Of a stretch of 64,000 nucleotides of DNA, positions 41,430 through 49,536 are shown piece by piece; positions within the stretch are counted from its first letter, which is position 1; the number at the start of each line of letters is the position of its first letter. A model generated the notes under the pieces. The model made no database searches. It saw only the letters and a program-made list of their open reading frames with translations, and was not told the DNA's origin. The position numbers and the translations under genes were made by a program. The DNA lies in the NCBI RefSeq assembly GCF_034263275.1, contig NZ_CP139559.1, positions 1,364,001-1,428,000 on the forward strand, read 5' to 3'. The stretch comes from Mucilaginibacter sp. cycad4 (GTDB taxonomy: Bacteria; Bacteroidota; Bacteroidia; Sphingobacteriales; Sphingobacteriaceae).

Positions 41430-42422
41430 ATGAGAAAACTCACACTAACACTACTACTTAGCTCATCACTTTATTTTGCCAAGGGGCAAATCGTAAACCC
41501 GCGTCCGCTTACTATGGATGAGTATAAAAAGGCGCAATCATTCACGATTGCTAATTTGGATAATGACACCTACGTTAAATTTGACAATACTTATGTGCTT
41601 GACCGTTATGAAAGTCGTAAACCTTATTTTATAACCGGGGCCGACGGGTTGAAAAAACGTATCGATCTGTATAAACTGGTTGCTAAAGAAGGCATGCAGG
41701 AAATAGGCCTGATGGTATTTTATACCAACGAAAAAGGCAAGCTTTACAAAGCCCTTGTGCCCGATTTTACTGCCGATGCCAAGGTTTGGGAGCAGTATTT
41801 CCAGGATATTGATAATATCAACAAAGCAGAGCAAAACTTTATCCTGAAGCTGTCGTACGTACTCTCAAAGGAAGTTAGCTTTCAACAATATAAGGTACTT
41901 AACGCCGGCAAGGACCTGAAGGAAGAAGCCGCAACCTATGGCAATGACATCTGTTTCCCGGGTGAAGAACTGGTTACCATGGCCAATGGCGATAAAAAGA
42001 TGCTGAAAGCCGTAAAAAGCGGTGATGCAGTAATAACGGTCGACCCTCTAACTAAAAAAAGTACTGCTGTAAAAGTAAAGGAGCTTACCATACATGAAGC
42101 CAAAAACTATGCTTTAACCCAACTGGTGCTGGTATCTGCCCAAACAAAAAATACGGCCGAAGGCAGGCAGGTAAAACTGAACAGTAAGGTGTTACAGGCA
42201 ACGCCAAATCACCCTATGTTAACCAAGCAAGGTAACATTAAAATAGGGGAGGTGGCAACCGGACAGGAAGTACTTTGCCTGAACGAGCAAACTGGCAAAT
42301 ATGAAACTTTCACCGTACTGCAAAAAACAGAACATGCCGGCGGGGTACAAAGAGTATATAACATTGTTGCCGATGGCGGCAGCACCCTGCTCATGAATGG
42401 TGTAATGGTGATGCAGAAGTAA
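41430..42422 (+). CDS. secreted protein with C-terminal Hint (hedgehog/intein) domain
   Basis: 330 residues with a signal peptide (1-20, ending FAKG). Residues 21-170 form a region I do not recognise. From Cys175 (NDICFPGEELVTMANGDKKM) to the C-terminus runs a Hint domain: Cys175 as splice-type nucleophile, VKSGDAVITVDPLTKKSTAV, block B ATPNHPMLTKQGNI with His261, and YNIVADGGSTLLMNGVMVMQ at the end. In ordinary Hint domains the end reads NG-(V/I)-L-V-H-N; here His-Asn is replaced by Met-Gln. So N-S acyl shift and cleavage before Cys175 are plausible, but Asn cyclisation is not. It could be a self-cleaving or self-attaching secreted protein. The IS sits just upstream. Confidence 0.8.
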   Translation: MRKLTLTLLLSSSLYFAKGQIVNPRPLTMDEYKKAQSFTIANLDNDTYVKFDNTYVLDRYESRKPYFITGADGLKKRIDLYKLVAKEGMQEIGLMVFYTNEKGKLYKALVPDFTADAKVWEQYFQDIDNINKAEQNFILKLSYVLSKEVSFQQYKVLNAGKDLKEEAATYGNDICFPGEELVTMANGDKKMLKAVKSGDAVITVDPLTKKSTAVKVKELTIHEAKNYALTQLVLVSAQTKNTAEGRQVKLNSKVLQATPNHPMLTKQGNIKIGEVATGQEVLCLNEQTGKYETFTVLQKTEHAGGVQRVYNIVADGGSTLLMNGVMVMQK

Positions 42423-42475
42423 CCTGTTTTATGATGTTTAGCCTGGTAGTTGTTGGTGACAACAACAATGGCAAA

Positions 42476-42508
42476 AAACTTACGAAGTTTCAAAAACTTC
42501 GTAAGTTT
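42476..42508. repeat. palindromic hairpin AAACTTACGAAGTTT
   Basis: A perfect 15-bp inverted repeat, AAACTTACGAAGTTT (42476-42490) and AAACTTCGTAAGTTT (42494-42508), with a CAA loop, downstream of the Hint gene. It may act as a terminator. No T tract beyond TTT. Confidence 0.65.
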
Positions 42509-42607
42509 GGGAAGATGATAAGTCCAAAGTAAAAACTCCATTACCCGGGTGTGTAGATAGCAGAAACAGGTATCTTGCCCTTCTGCATCAACCACTATTA
42601 CAGGGCT

Positions 42608-43450
42608 ATGCCAATAAAAACAACAGTTATCACCGGGGCCACCTCCGGCATAGGGAAAGCAACCGCTATGGCGCTTGCAGCACAAGATCATGCGGTTTAC
42701 CTGCTGGTTCGTAATGTCATTAAAGACGAGGCAGTTAAACAGGAGATTATCACCCAAACAGGCAATAAACATGTCTGCATAATCCAATGTGACCTGGCCG
42801 ATCTGCAAAGCGTTCGTGATGCCGTGGCTGAGCTTTCGCAAAAGCTGATGGCGATCAATATTCTTATTAATAATGCCGGGGCTGGTTTTAGTGAAAGACA
42901 GGTGAGCAGGGATGGTTTTGAAATGACTTTCGCTATTAACCATCTGGGGCATTTTTTATTGACTACCGGCCTGATGCCATTACTTGAACGCGGACAAGCA
43001 CGCATTATCAATGTAAGCTCTGAAGGGCATAAATTGGGTAAACCCAATTTTGACGACCTGCAATCGGCACAAAACTACTCTTCATTTAAAGCCTATGGCA
43101 TGGCTAAGCTGTTTAATATTTACTTTGCCCGGTCGCTTGCCCAAAAGTTTGGCGACAAGGGGATCCTGGCATTTTCCCTCCACCCCGGTGCGGTAAACAG
43201 CAGCTTTGCTGATAAACTAAAGGGCTTTGATAAAACATTGATGAAACTGGCCCGGCCGTTTATGATCACAACTCAGCAAGGCGCCGAAACATCCATATAT
43301 CTTGCAACAGCACCCCGGCTTGATAAATTTAATGGCTGTTATTTTAAAAAGAAGAAGGTTGCTAAAACTGCTGTTATAGCACAAGATGCTGCTGCACAGG
43401 AAAAACTCTGGCTGATAAGTGAAAAATTGATCAGTAAATCAGTTATTTAA
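42608..43450 (+). CDS. short-chain dehydrogenase/reductase
   Basis: 280 residues from the ATG at 42608 (MPIKTTVITGATSGIGKATA). The longer reading from 42575 adds 11 residues that do not look conserved. Rossmann glycine motif TGATSGIGKA, NNAG motif (ILINNAGAGFSERQ), catalytic Ser in IINVSSEGHKLGK, and YGMAK (Tyr-x3-Lys). The sequence around LHPGAVNSSF resembles retinol dehydrogenase-like SDRs. The substrate is unknown. It stands alone between the Hint gene and the cytochrome. Confidence 0.9.
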   Translation: MPIKTTVITGATSGIGKATAMALAAQDHAVYLLVRNVIKDEAVKQEIITQTGNKHVCIIQCDLADLQSVRDAVAELSQKLMAINILINNAGAGFSERQVSRDGFEMTFAINHLGHFLLTTGLMPLLERGQARIINVSSEGHKLGKPNFDDLQSAQNYSSFKAYGMAKLFNIYFARSLAQKFGDKGILAFSLHPGAVNSSFADKLKGFDKTLMKLARPFMITTQQGAETSIYLATAPRLDKFNGCYFKKKKVAKTAVIAQDAAAQEKLWLISEKLISKSVI

Positions 43451-43514
43451 ACTTCAGATATGCTTTTGTAATGATGAAGTTACCGTGAATAATTCAATCA
43501 TTTGCTTAAAAATG

Positions 43515-43545
43515 TTGCAACATTAAAACCAATGGTTTAATTTAG
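43515..43545 (+). promoter_or_regulatory. possible promoter of the cytochrome gene
   Basis: TTG (43515-43517), 20 nt, then TAATTTAG (43538-43545), one base off the TAnnTTTG consensus. The ATG follows at 43557. Confidence 0.35.
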
Positions 43546-43556
43546 ATGACTTAAAC

Positions 43557-44078
43557 ATGACAATTATGCCTGTTAACAAAAAATTATTAGTTACGCTTGG
43601 CCTGCTATCCATAGTAGTGTTTGGCGCTATGACCACAAGTAAACCACAGGACGAAGGCTTTAAAAACCTTAAAGTGTTGCCTAAAAACATTTCGGGCGAG
43701 AACCTGCATAAGGTTATGGAGGATTGGGAGCATTCATTAGGAGTACATTGCAACTTTTGCCATGCCCGTAATGAAGAAACTAAAAAGATGGATTGGGCAA
43801 GCGATGCCAAGCCTGAAAAAGCAATGGCGCGCGATATGTATAAAATGATGAACAAAATTAACCAGAAGTATTTTCATGCCAAAAAGGACTCTTTAGGTAT
43901 GATTATGCAAAGTGGTGTTAACTGCAATACCTGTCACCGTGGTACAGCTCATCCTGAGGTTATGGTACCGGACGGAAAAGGTCCGGGTGGTCCGGGAATG
44001 GGGCCAGGCCCTGGTGGCCAACCGGGTCCGCCGCCTGCTGGCCCTGCACCGGGCAGCCCTGCGCCAACCAAGCCATAA
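43557..44078 (+). CDS. dihaem cytochrome c, reaction-centre cytochrome subunit-like
   Basis: 173 residues. An N-terminal signal anchor (about residues 8-26) exports it. Two haem c attachment sites, CNFCH and CNTCH, lie in VHCNFCHARNEETKKMDWAS and GVNCNTCHRGTAHPE, within a domain resembling the photosynthetic reaction-centre cytochrome c family. In non-phototrophic Bacteroidota such small proteins are probably periplasmic electron carriers. The last 35 residues are an unusual Gly/Pro/Met-rich tail (GPGGPGMGPGPGGQPGPPPA), likely flexible. An in-frame ATG at 43566 is an alternative start. Confidence 0.88.
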   Translation: MTIMPVNKKLLVTLGLLSIVVFGAMTTSKPQDEGFKNLKVLPKNISGENLHKVMEDWEHSLGVHCNFCHARNEETKKMDWASDAKPEKAMARDMYKMMNKINQKYFHAKKDSLGMIMQSGVNCNTCHRGTAHPEVMVPDGKGPGGPGMGPGPGGQPGPPPAGPAPGSPAPTKP

Positions 44079-44167
44079 TTAATAAGCGTATTGCAATGAG
44101 TTATACAAAAGCTGAAAGCAGAAATGCATAAAGCTTATAACGTAATTAAATAACTTCTATATAAAAC

Positions 44168-44194
44168 GCCTCTGGTAACCCAGGGGCATTTTTG
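44168..44194 (+). terminator. intrinsic terminator of the cytochrome gene
   Basis: GCCTCTGG (44168-44175) and CCAGGGGC (44180-44187) form an 8-bp stem with one G-T pair, followed by ATTTTTG. The rest of the 392-bp gap to 44470 is AT-rich with only a short inverted repeat (GTGTTCA/TGAACAC near 44307-44335). No gene was seen. Confidence 0.75.
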
Positions 44195-44470
44195 TTTTTA
44201 TAATGGTTTATTATCAGTTATAGTTTTACCTGCAAGTAAAAATTAGGTTATGAGTTGTGTATTTAACTGTTGAATATGTATTCTTTTTGGTAAATAGCTT
44301 TAAACCGTGTTCATGAAAAATTCATGCTTGAACACTATTTTTATGCGTAATAATAATTCGTTGGTTTTATTGAAAAAATTGCTGGTTGGTTTATCATCAA
44401 ATATGCGATGTTGATTTATGAAGCCGGGGACTAATTGTTATAACCTTTAATAAATTATCATAATTAATAA

Positions 44471-44674
44471 ATGACTGCAGAGTTTCGGATCAAGCCAGAG
44501 GAGCAAACTAACACCTCAACAAATGCCAGCGAATTAATTTGCCGGAGCTGCAAAAAGAGGTTGAGCCGTATCAAACGGAGCAGCCTGGCCAAATTTTTAC
44601 TGTTGGGTTTACCCTTTAAAAAATATATCTGTTATAAGTGCTCCCGTAAATCCTACAGGTGGGCCCCTAAATAA
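44471..44674 (+). CDS. small zinc-ribbon-like protein
   Basis: 67 residues, not recognised. Two CxxC pairs (ELICRSCKKRLSRI and YICYKCSRKSYRW) about 30 residues apart suggest a zinc-binding knuckle, with a basic stretch between them (KRSSLAKFLLLGLPFKK) that could touch nucleic acid or a membrane. No SD is obvious. Both cysteine pairs lie in the same frame and codon use is ordinary, which supports a real gene. Confidence 0.65.
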   Translation: MTAEFRIKPEEQTNTSTNASELICRSCKKRLSRIKRSSLAKFLLLGLPFKKYICYKCSRKSYRWAPK

Positions 44675-44730
44675 TACTGCAATACTTTTTATAAGCATTG
44701 GGCATATAGTATCTTTTTAAGTAAATCAAT

Positions 44731-44738
44731 TACATTTG
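44731..44738 (+). promoter_or_regulatory. -7 promoter box abutting the accC start
   Basis: TACATTTG matches TAnnTTTG exactly and ends 4 nt before the ATG at 44743. If used, transcription would start at or next to the start codon, giving a leaderless mRNA. No -33 box was confirmed. Confidence 0.4.
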
Positions 44739-44742
44739 TTTT

Positions 44743-46227
44743 ATGCAGAAAATACTGGTTGCCAACCGCGGTGAAATAGCTTTACGAATTATGCGCTCGG
44801 CGCGCGAAATGGGTATTAAAACCGTTGCGGTTTATTCACACGCAGACCGGGATGCCCTGCACGTGCGCTATGCTGATGAGGCGGTAAATATTGGAGAAGC
44901 TCCATCCAGTCAATCCTATCTTGTTGGGGAAAAGATCATAGCTGCCTGCAAACAAACCGGGGCCGAAGGCATTCACCCGGGATATGGGTTTTTAAGCGAA
45001 AATGCCGTTTTTGCGAGGCTGGTTAGGGATTCAGGACTTATCCTTATTGGCCCCTCTCCCGAAGCTATGGAAGTAATGGGTAATAAGCTATCGGCCAAAG
45101 CCGCGGCACTCAAATATAACATCCCGATGGTGCCCGGAACAGAGGAAGCCATTACTGATGTTAATGAAGCTAAAAAACGGGCTATTGAGGTAGGCTTTCC
45201 GATATTGATAAAAGCAGCTGCAGGCGGGGGAGGCAAAGGGATGCGGATTGTTGAAAACGCGGCTGACTTTGAAGAGCAAATGCAGTTAGCTGTATCTGAA
45301 GCTACCTCAGCTTTTGGCGACGGCTCTGTTTTCATCGAGCGCTATGTATCATCCCCCAAGCACATCGAGATCCAAATACTTGGTGATATGCATGGTAATA
45401 TTGTGCACCTGTTTGAGCGCGACTGCTCTGTACAGCGGCGCCATCAAAAAGTAATTGAAGAGGCACCATCCGCAATACTAACACCCGGGATCAGGGAAAA
45501 GATGGGGCGTTGTGCGGTTGATGTAGCCCGGTCTGTAAATTATACAGGTGCGGGTACGGTTGAGTTTATCATGGATGAGGGGCTGAATTTTTATTTCCTG
45601 GAGATGAACACCCGTTTACAGGTTGAGCACCCTGTTACGGAACTGATAACCGGCATTGACCTGGTGAAGGAACAAATCAAAATAGCAAGGGGAGAGGCTA
45701 TCAGTTTTAAACAGGAAGATCTGGAGATTCATGGTCACGCTGTTGAGCTACGCGTTTACGCCGAAGATCCGGCTAATAATTTCCTGCCTGATATTGGTAT
45801 ACTGCAAACTTATATAACGCCCAAAGGGCCTGGCGTGCGGGTTGACGATGGGTTTGAGCAGGGCATGGAGATCCCCATTTATTACGACCCGATGATAGCC
45901 AAGCTGATAACCTATGCGGATACCCGTGCTGAAGCTATTGCGCGCATGATACGGGCTATAGATGAATATCAAATCACCGGTATTACTACTACGCTCGGCT
46001 TCGGGCGTTTTGTAATGCAGCACGAAGCCTTTACCTCGGGCAATTTTGATACCCATTTTGTGAAAAAATATTTTACGCCCGAGGTACTGCAGGAAAGTTG
46101 CGGGGATGAAGCTAAGGTAGCGGCAATCGTGATGGAACAACTCTTGAGTAAAAAAAAGGTTTCAATTGCAGCCCCGGCTGAGGCAGATAATTCAAGTAAC
46201 TGGATCAAGAACAGGAAGCAGATTTAA
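44743..46227 (+). CDS. accC: biotin carboxylase subunit (acetyl/propionyl-CoA carboxylase)
   Basis: A 494-residue ATP-grasp enzyme that carboxylates biotin on its carrier protein. Clear motifs are ILVANRGEIALRIMRSAREM, EGIHPGYGFLSENAVFARLV, the glycine-rich ATP loop KAAAGGGGKGMRIVENAADF, FLEMNTRLQVEHPVTELITG and ITGITTTLGFGRFVMQHEAF. It is about 45 residues longer than the usual AccC, with a C-terminal extension (EQLLSKKKVSIAAPAEADNS). No biotin carrier or carboxyltransferase gene is adjacent, so it may serve propionyl- or another acyl-CoA carboxylase. The stop overlaps the convergent NUDIX gene by 4 nt. Confidence 0.92.
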   Translation: MQKILVANRGEIALRIMRSAREMGIKTVAVYSHADRDALHVRYADEAVNIGEAPSSQSYLVGEKIIAACKQTGAEGIHPGYGFLSENAVFARLVRDSGLILIGPSPEAMEVMGNKLSAKAAALKYNIPMVPGTEEAITDVNEAKKRAIEVGFPILIKAAAGGGGKGMRIVENAADFEEQMQLAVSEATSAFGDGSVFIERYVSSPKHIEIQILGDMHGNIVHLFERDCSVQRRHQKVIEEAPSAILTPGIREKMGRCAVDVARSVNYTGAGTVEFIMDEGLNFYFLEMNTRLQVEHPVTELITGIDLVKEQIKIARGEAISFKQEDLEIHGHAVELRVYAEDPANNFLPDIGILQTYITPKGPGVRVDDGFEQGMEIPIYYDPMIAKLITYADTRAEAIARMIRAIDEYQITGITTTLGFGRFVMQHEAFTSGNFDTHFVKKYFTPEVLQESCGDEAKVAAIVMEQLLSKKKVSIAAPAEADNSSNWIKNRKQI

Positions 46228-46685
46228 TGATTGTTAATCGCGGCTAATTCATCTATCAAAGCTGCCTGAGCAGGGTTGATCTTTATTTTTGCTGTTGCTA
46301 TATCAAACCATTCAGCACGATCAATTTCATCAAAAGTTTGTTTTTTGCCCGAACGCGGTGGCCATTCTATTTCAAATGTATTGCTTTTGATATTTTCCTG
46401 ATCAATACTGCCCTCAACAGCCCAGGCCAGTACTGTTTTACCACCTTTTTGTTTGATAGGGCTCAACGCTATAAAATTTCCGGCTATTTCATGTCCGGTT
46501 TCTTCCTGAAATTCACGCTTTGCTGCCGCGAGAGGATCTTCATCGGGAAGATATTCACCTTTGGGTACCGACCATGAGCCTTCATCCTTGTTTTTAAAGA
46601 AAGGTCCGCCCGGATGTACAAGAAATACCTGTAAACCATGGGGTGCTTTGCGGTATAATAAGATTCCGGCGCTTTGCTTTGGCAT
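46224..46685 (-). CDS. NUDIX hydrolase
   Basis: 153 residues. The Nudix box is complete: GEYLPDEDPLAAAKREFQEE followed by TG, matching GX5EX7REUXEEXGU. The N-terminus (KQSAGILLYRKAPHGLQVFL, VHPGGPFFKNKDEGSWSVPK) resembles diadenosine polyphosphate or nucleotide pyrophosphatases of the MutT type, and IDRAEWFDIATAKIKINPAQ is the typical C-terminal part. The substrate is uncertain. It is convergent with accC, the two stop codons overlapping in TTAA. Confidence 0.92.
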   Translation of the reverse strand: MPKQSAGILLYRKAPHGLQVFLVHPGGPFFKNKDEGSWSVPKGEYLPDEDPLAAAKREFQEETGHEIAGNFIALSPIKQKGGKTVLAWAVEGSIDQENIKSNTFEIEWPPRSGKKQTFDEIDRAEWFDIATAKIKINPAQAALIDELAAINNH

Positions 46686-46731
46686 GTTTAAGATTTAAAG
46701 GCAAGTTAATGAAAGCCTTAATTATAATTGT

Positions 46732-46739
46732 TATTTTTG
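46732..46739 (+). promoter_or_regulatory. -7 box upstream of the SRPBCC gene
   Basis: TATTTTTG matches TAnnTTTG and lies 32 nt before the ATG at 46772, supporting that start over the upstream in-frame codon at 46643, which lies within the NUDIX coding region. Confidence 0.35.
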
Positions 46740-46771
46740 ATACAAACACCCCAAACCGAGATACAATTATT

Positions 46772-47269
46772 ATGGCAGACGACAGATGGAGCAAATTTAA
46801 AGTGACAGCTGATGTTGACACTGACGTACGCAGTATGTATGAAGCCTGGGCTACCCCCGAGGGCCTTGAAACCTGGTTTTTACGCAAGGCTGATTTTTTT
46901 GCCATAGCCGGTCGTCAACGCGAACCGCAGGAGTTTATAAAAAAAGAGGACACTTATACCTGGCATTGGCATGGGTTTGATGATAGCATTGTCGAAAACG
47001 GGCAGGTGCTGGAAGCCAACGGCGCCGATTTTATAAAATTTACTTTTACAGGCGGTAGTATAGTGAGTGTATCTATCACTTGTAAACTGGGTGTTGTTAT
47101 TGTTGAACTGGTGCAGGAAAATATCCCCGAAGAAGCCGACCCCGAAAAAAATCTTTATGTGCAATGCCAACTTGGCTGGACATTTTATCTGGCTAATCTG
47201 AAATCGGTATTGGAGGGCGGCAAAGACCTTCGTAATAAGCGTAAAGACCTTTTCTCGAGTTTTAAATAA
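46772..47269 (+). CDS. SRPBCC/AHSA1-like domain protein
   Basis: 165 residues from the ATG at 46772 (MADDRWSKFKVTADVDTDVR). A single START-like (SRPBCC, Aha1 C-terminal type) fold is suggested by SMYEAWATPEGLETWFLRKA, TYTWHWHGFDDSIVENGQVL, and the final long helix NLYVQCQLGWTFYLANLKSV LEGG. Such proteins bind small hydrophobic ligands. No ligand can be assigned. It is divergent from the NUDIX gene, the two starts 86 bp apart. Confidence 0.85.
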   Translation: MADDRWSKFKVTADVDTDVRSMYEAWATPEGLETWFLRKADFFAIAGRQREPQEFIKKEDTYTWHWHGFDDSIVENGQVLEANGADFIKFTFTGGSIVSVSITCKLGVVIVELVQENIPEEADPEKNLYVQCQLGWTFYLANLKSVLEGGKDLRNKRKDLFSSFK

Positions 47270-47307
47270 TTTCATTTACTACTGACAAACCGTAGTGTAA
47301 AATATTT

Positions 47308-47315
47308 TAGCTTTG
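47308..47315 (+). promoter_or_regulatory. -7 box upstream of ribE
   Basis: TAGCTTTG fits the -7 consensus exactly, 39 nt before the ribE ATG. The leader is too short for an FMN riboswitch and none of its conserved segments were seen. Confidence 0.35.
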
Positions 47316-47354
47316 AGCCAATCAAAATAGCCCTTTCAACGGGCCGGGAGGCAT

Positions 47355-47939
47355 ATGTTTACAGGAATTATAGAAACTTTAGGTAAGATCACGGATCTGC
47401 AACAGGAAAAAGGCAACCTTAATATTACTGTCGAATCAGCAATATCGCATGAGCTAAAGATCGATCAATCTGTGGCACATAATGGTGTTTGCCTTACTGT
47501 GGTAGCCCTTGCTGATGGCCTGCATGTGGTAACCGCTATTGAAGAAACCTTAAATAAAACAAACCTTGCCCAACTTAAAGTTGGCGACCCGGTGAACCTG
47601 GAACGCTGCATGCAAATGAATGCCCGGCTTGATGGCCACATTGTTCAGGGCCATGTTGACCAGGTGGCTGTTTGTACCGCCTTTAAAGAACTTGACGGTA
47701 GCTGGGAATACACTTTTGAATATGATGCAGCAAGTGGTAACGTGACGGTCGAAAAAGGTTCTATCTGTGTAAACGGTATCAGCCTAACCGTGGTTAATTC
47801 ACATGCCAATGGTTTTTCTGTAGCCATTATTCCGTATACTTTTGAGCATACCAACCTGCACAATGTGAAGGTTGGCAGCCAGGTAAACCTTGAGTTTGAT
47901 ATTATCGGCAAGTATGTTGCCCGCTTGATGCAGCGCTAA
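47355..47939 (+). CDS. ribE: riboflavin synthase alpha subunit
   Basis: 194 residues catalysing dismutation of 6,7-dimethyl-8-ribityllumazine to riboflavin. It has two lumazine-binding repeats: MFTGIIETLGKITDLQ ... SVAHNGVCLTVVA (1-95) and LDGHIVQGHVDQVAV ... KGSICVNGISLTVVN (98-190). The N-terminal MFTGIIE and the second-half GHVDQV are family signatures. It is cytoplasmic and acts as a trimer. No other rib gene is adjacent. GGGAGG lies 3 nt before the ATG. The stop overlaps the convergent TPR gene in CTAA. Confidence 0.96.
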   Translation: MFTGIIETLGKITDLQQEKGNLNITVESAISHELKIDQSVAHNGVCLTVVALADGLHVVTAIEETLNKTNLAQLKVGDPVNLERCMQMNARLDGHIVQGHVDQVAVCTAFKELDGSWEYTFEYDAASGNVTVEKGSICVNGISLTVVNSHANGFSVAIIPYTFEHTNLHNVKVGSQVNLEFDIIGKYVARLMQR

Positions 47940-49078
47940 ATCCCTAATGATTTAATGCGCTGTTTGGAGTAAGCGATATAAGCTTTTTGTGAATCTTTGG
48001 GTTTACTGGCCAGGTATTTTTTATAATATTTCAACGCTGTTACTTTGTTCTTCAGCTCAGTATCATACAAAGTGGCGAGGGCATAATAGGTGAGAGGGTC
48101 CGGTTTATAAAACAAGCTTTTCTGGTATGCTTCAACCGCGTTTTTAAGCTGGTGCAGCCGATCGTACGAATCACCTTTTTCACTGTAATAGGAGCTTACC
48201 CCTGTAGATATAGCCTCTTCAATGGCCTTATCCAGGTAGGTTATTGCTTTTGAGTTATTGTGCAGGGCTTTGTAGCTCATGGCTGTGTAATAATATGAAG
48301 CTTCGGTGCCGGTATTGCTGTCTTCCAATGTTTTAAAAGTTTTGATACAATCCGGGTAGTTGGCGGTCATGTAATAGGAAGTGGCCAGCATAGATACAAT
48401 GCTGCCGGCCTGTTCACCTGCATCCGTCAGCTTTTTAGTAATGGCTATAGTTACCGGATATCTTTTTAACGCGTATGATGCTTGTGCCTTCCCTTTCAGT
48501 AACAGCAGGTTGGCTGTATCAGCAACAAGTGCTTTGTCAATGACATTTTCGGCATTGCCATATAGTTTAAGATTGATATAAAAGGATGACAGATCATATG
48601 CCACATCAGCATTAAGAGGATTAATTTTGTTGGCTTTTTGCAGGTACACGATGCTTCCCTCTATATCGCCTACATTTTGTGATAGGTCTGCCAGTTGTTT
48701 ATACACATCAAAGTTAGTAGTATCCTTTAGGAGGATCTTCTTTGCATAGATTAATGCTTTTTTATTATTACCCCGTCTTTTAATGATCTCACTCATGTTA
48801 TACAGGTTAGTAAGGTTGGTAGTATCTGTAGCATAGATGCGTTGATAATAACCCTCTGCCTCGGGTAGGCGGGAAGCCATTTTTGAAGTATATGCCAGCT
48901 TGGCCAACACTTTGATATCGGTAACCGGCTCGGGATAAGTTTTTTTGAGATAATCGGCTGCATCTGCAAAACGCTGGTTTTGGTAATGTTCAAGCAGCAA
49001 CGAGTCATTGGCGGCTTGCTGAGCGTGTAATTGCAATACAGATAAGGTAAGGAGCAGGCTTATAAATAGGTTTTTCAT
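47936..49078 (-). CDS. secreted tetratricopeptide-repeat protein
   Basis: 380 residues with a signal peptide (1-19, ending LHAQ). About nine TPR-like helix pairs fill the rest, for example LAYTSKMASRLPEAEGYYQR, ALIYAKKILLKDTTNFDVYK, ADLSQNVGDIEGSIVYLQKA, AVEAYQKSLFYKPDPLTYYA and ALKYYKKYLASKPKDSQKAY. It is probably periplasmic and would serve as a protein-binding scaffold. Partners are unknown. It is a single-gene unit, convergent with ribE and overlapping it by 4 nt at the stops. Confidence 0.88.
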   Translation of the reverse strand: MKNLFISLLLTLSVLQLHAQQAANDSLLLEHYQNQRFADAADYLKKTYPEPVTDIKVLAKLAYTSKMASRLPEAEGYYQRIYATDTTNLTNLYNMSEIIKRRGNNKKALIYAKKILLKDTTNFDVYKQLADLSQNVGDIEGSIVYLQKANKINPLNADVAYDLSSFYINLKLYGNAENVIDKALVADTANLLLLKGKAQASYALKRYPVTIAITKKLTDAGEQAGSIVSMLATSYYMTANYPDCIKTFKTLEDSNTGTEASYYYTAMSYKALHNNSKAITYLDKAIEEAISTGVSSYYSEKGDSYDRLHQLKNAVEAYQKSLFYKPDPLTYYALATLYDTELKNKVTALKYYKKYLASKPKDSQKAYIAYSKQRIKSLGI

Positions 49079-49189
49079 AACTAAGCATTTAGTTGAACTA
49101 AAGTATTAGTTATTGTAGACAAATCCAAATCTGAAACAATTTTTTATTAAAGGGGTTAGATTTATAATTAATAATTAAAACCGCATATT

Positions 49190-49477
49190 ATGGATAAGCT
49201 AAAGAAGTTTGGACTGATGGAAAAAATTGTCCATGAACTGGAAGACCTGAAAAATAGCCAGCAGGCTATCATCACTAAGCTGACAAAGATAGAAGTTGAT
49301 AATATTGACCTTGGCGATAAACGCCTTGAGAAGGACCTGCCCGATATGCACCAACGCGTATCAGAAAACCTGGATACCATAGCAGCCATCCTTGAAGACT
49401 TTGCCAATCAAACTGCAAGCTATAGTGACAGCAACAATATAGCCGCCCTGAAAGAGCAGGAAGCGTTAGGAAAATAA
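49190..49477 (+). CDS. small coiled-coil protein of unknown function
   Basis: 95 residues, not recognised. It is almost entirely charged helix with a heptad pattern (GLMEKIVHELEDLKNSQQAI, ITKLTKIEVDNIDLGDKRLE, HQRVSENLDTIAAILEDFAN), so an alpha-helical oligomer is likely. No signal or membrane segment. A terminator follows at 49487-49518. Confidence 0.7.
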   Translation: MDKLKKFGLMEKIVHELEDLKNSQQAIITKLTKIEVDNIDLGDKRLEKDLPDMHQRVSENLDTIAAILEDFANQTASYSDSNNIAALKEQEALGK

Positions 49478-49486
49478 GTTAAAAAG

Positions 49487-49518
49487 GAAAATCCTCGGTT
49501 TCTCCGGGGATTTTCTTT
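49487..49518 (+). terminator. intrinsic terminator
   Basis: GAAAATCCTCGG (49487-49498) and CCGGGGATTTTC (49504-49515) make a 12-bp stem with one G-T pair and a 5-nt loop, followed by TTT. It lies 10 nt after the coiled-coil gene stop. Confidence 0.7.
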
Positions 49519-49536
49519 ACCGAATCGACATTTAAA

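Noticed and set aside
47270..47354. FMN riboswitch before ribE
   Set aside because: The gap is only 85 bp and the conserved RFN segments are absent.
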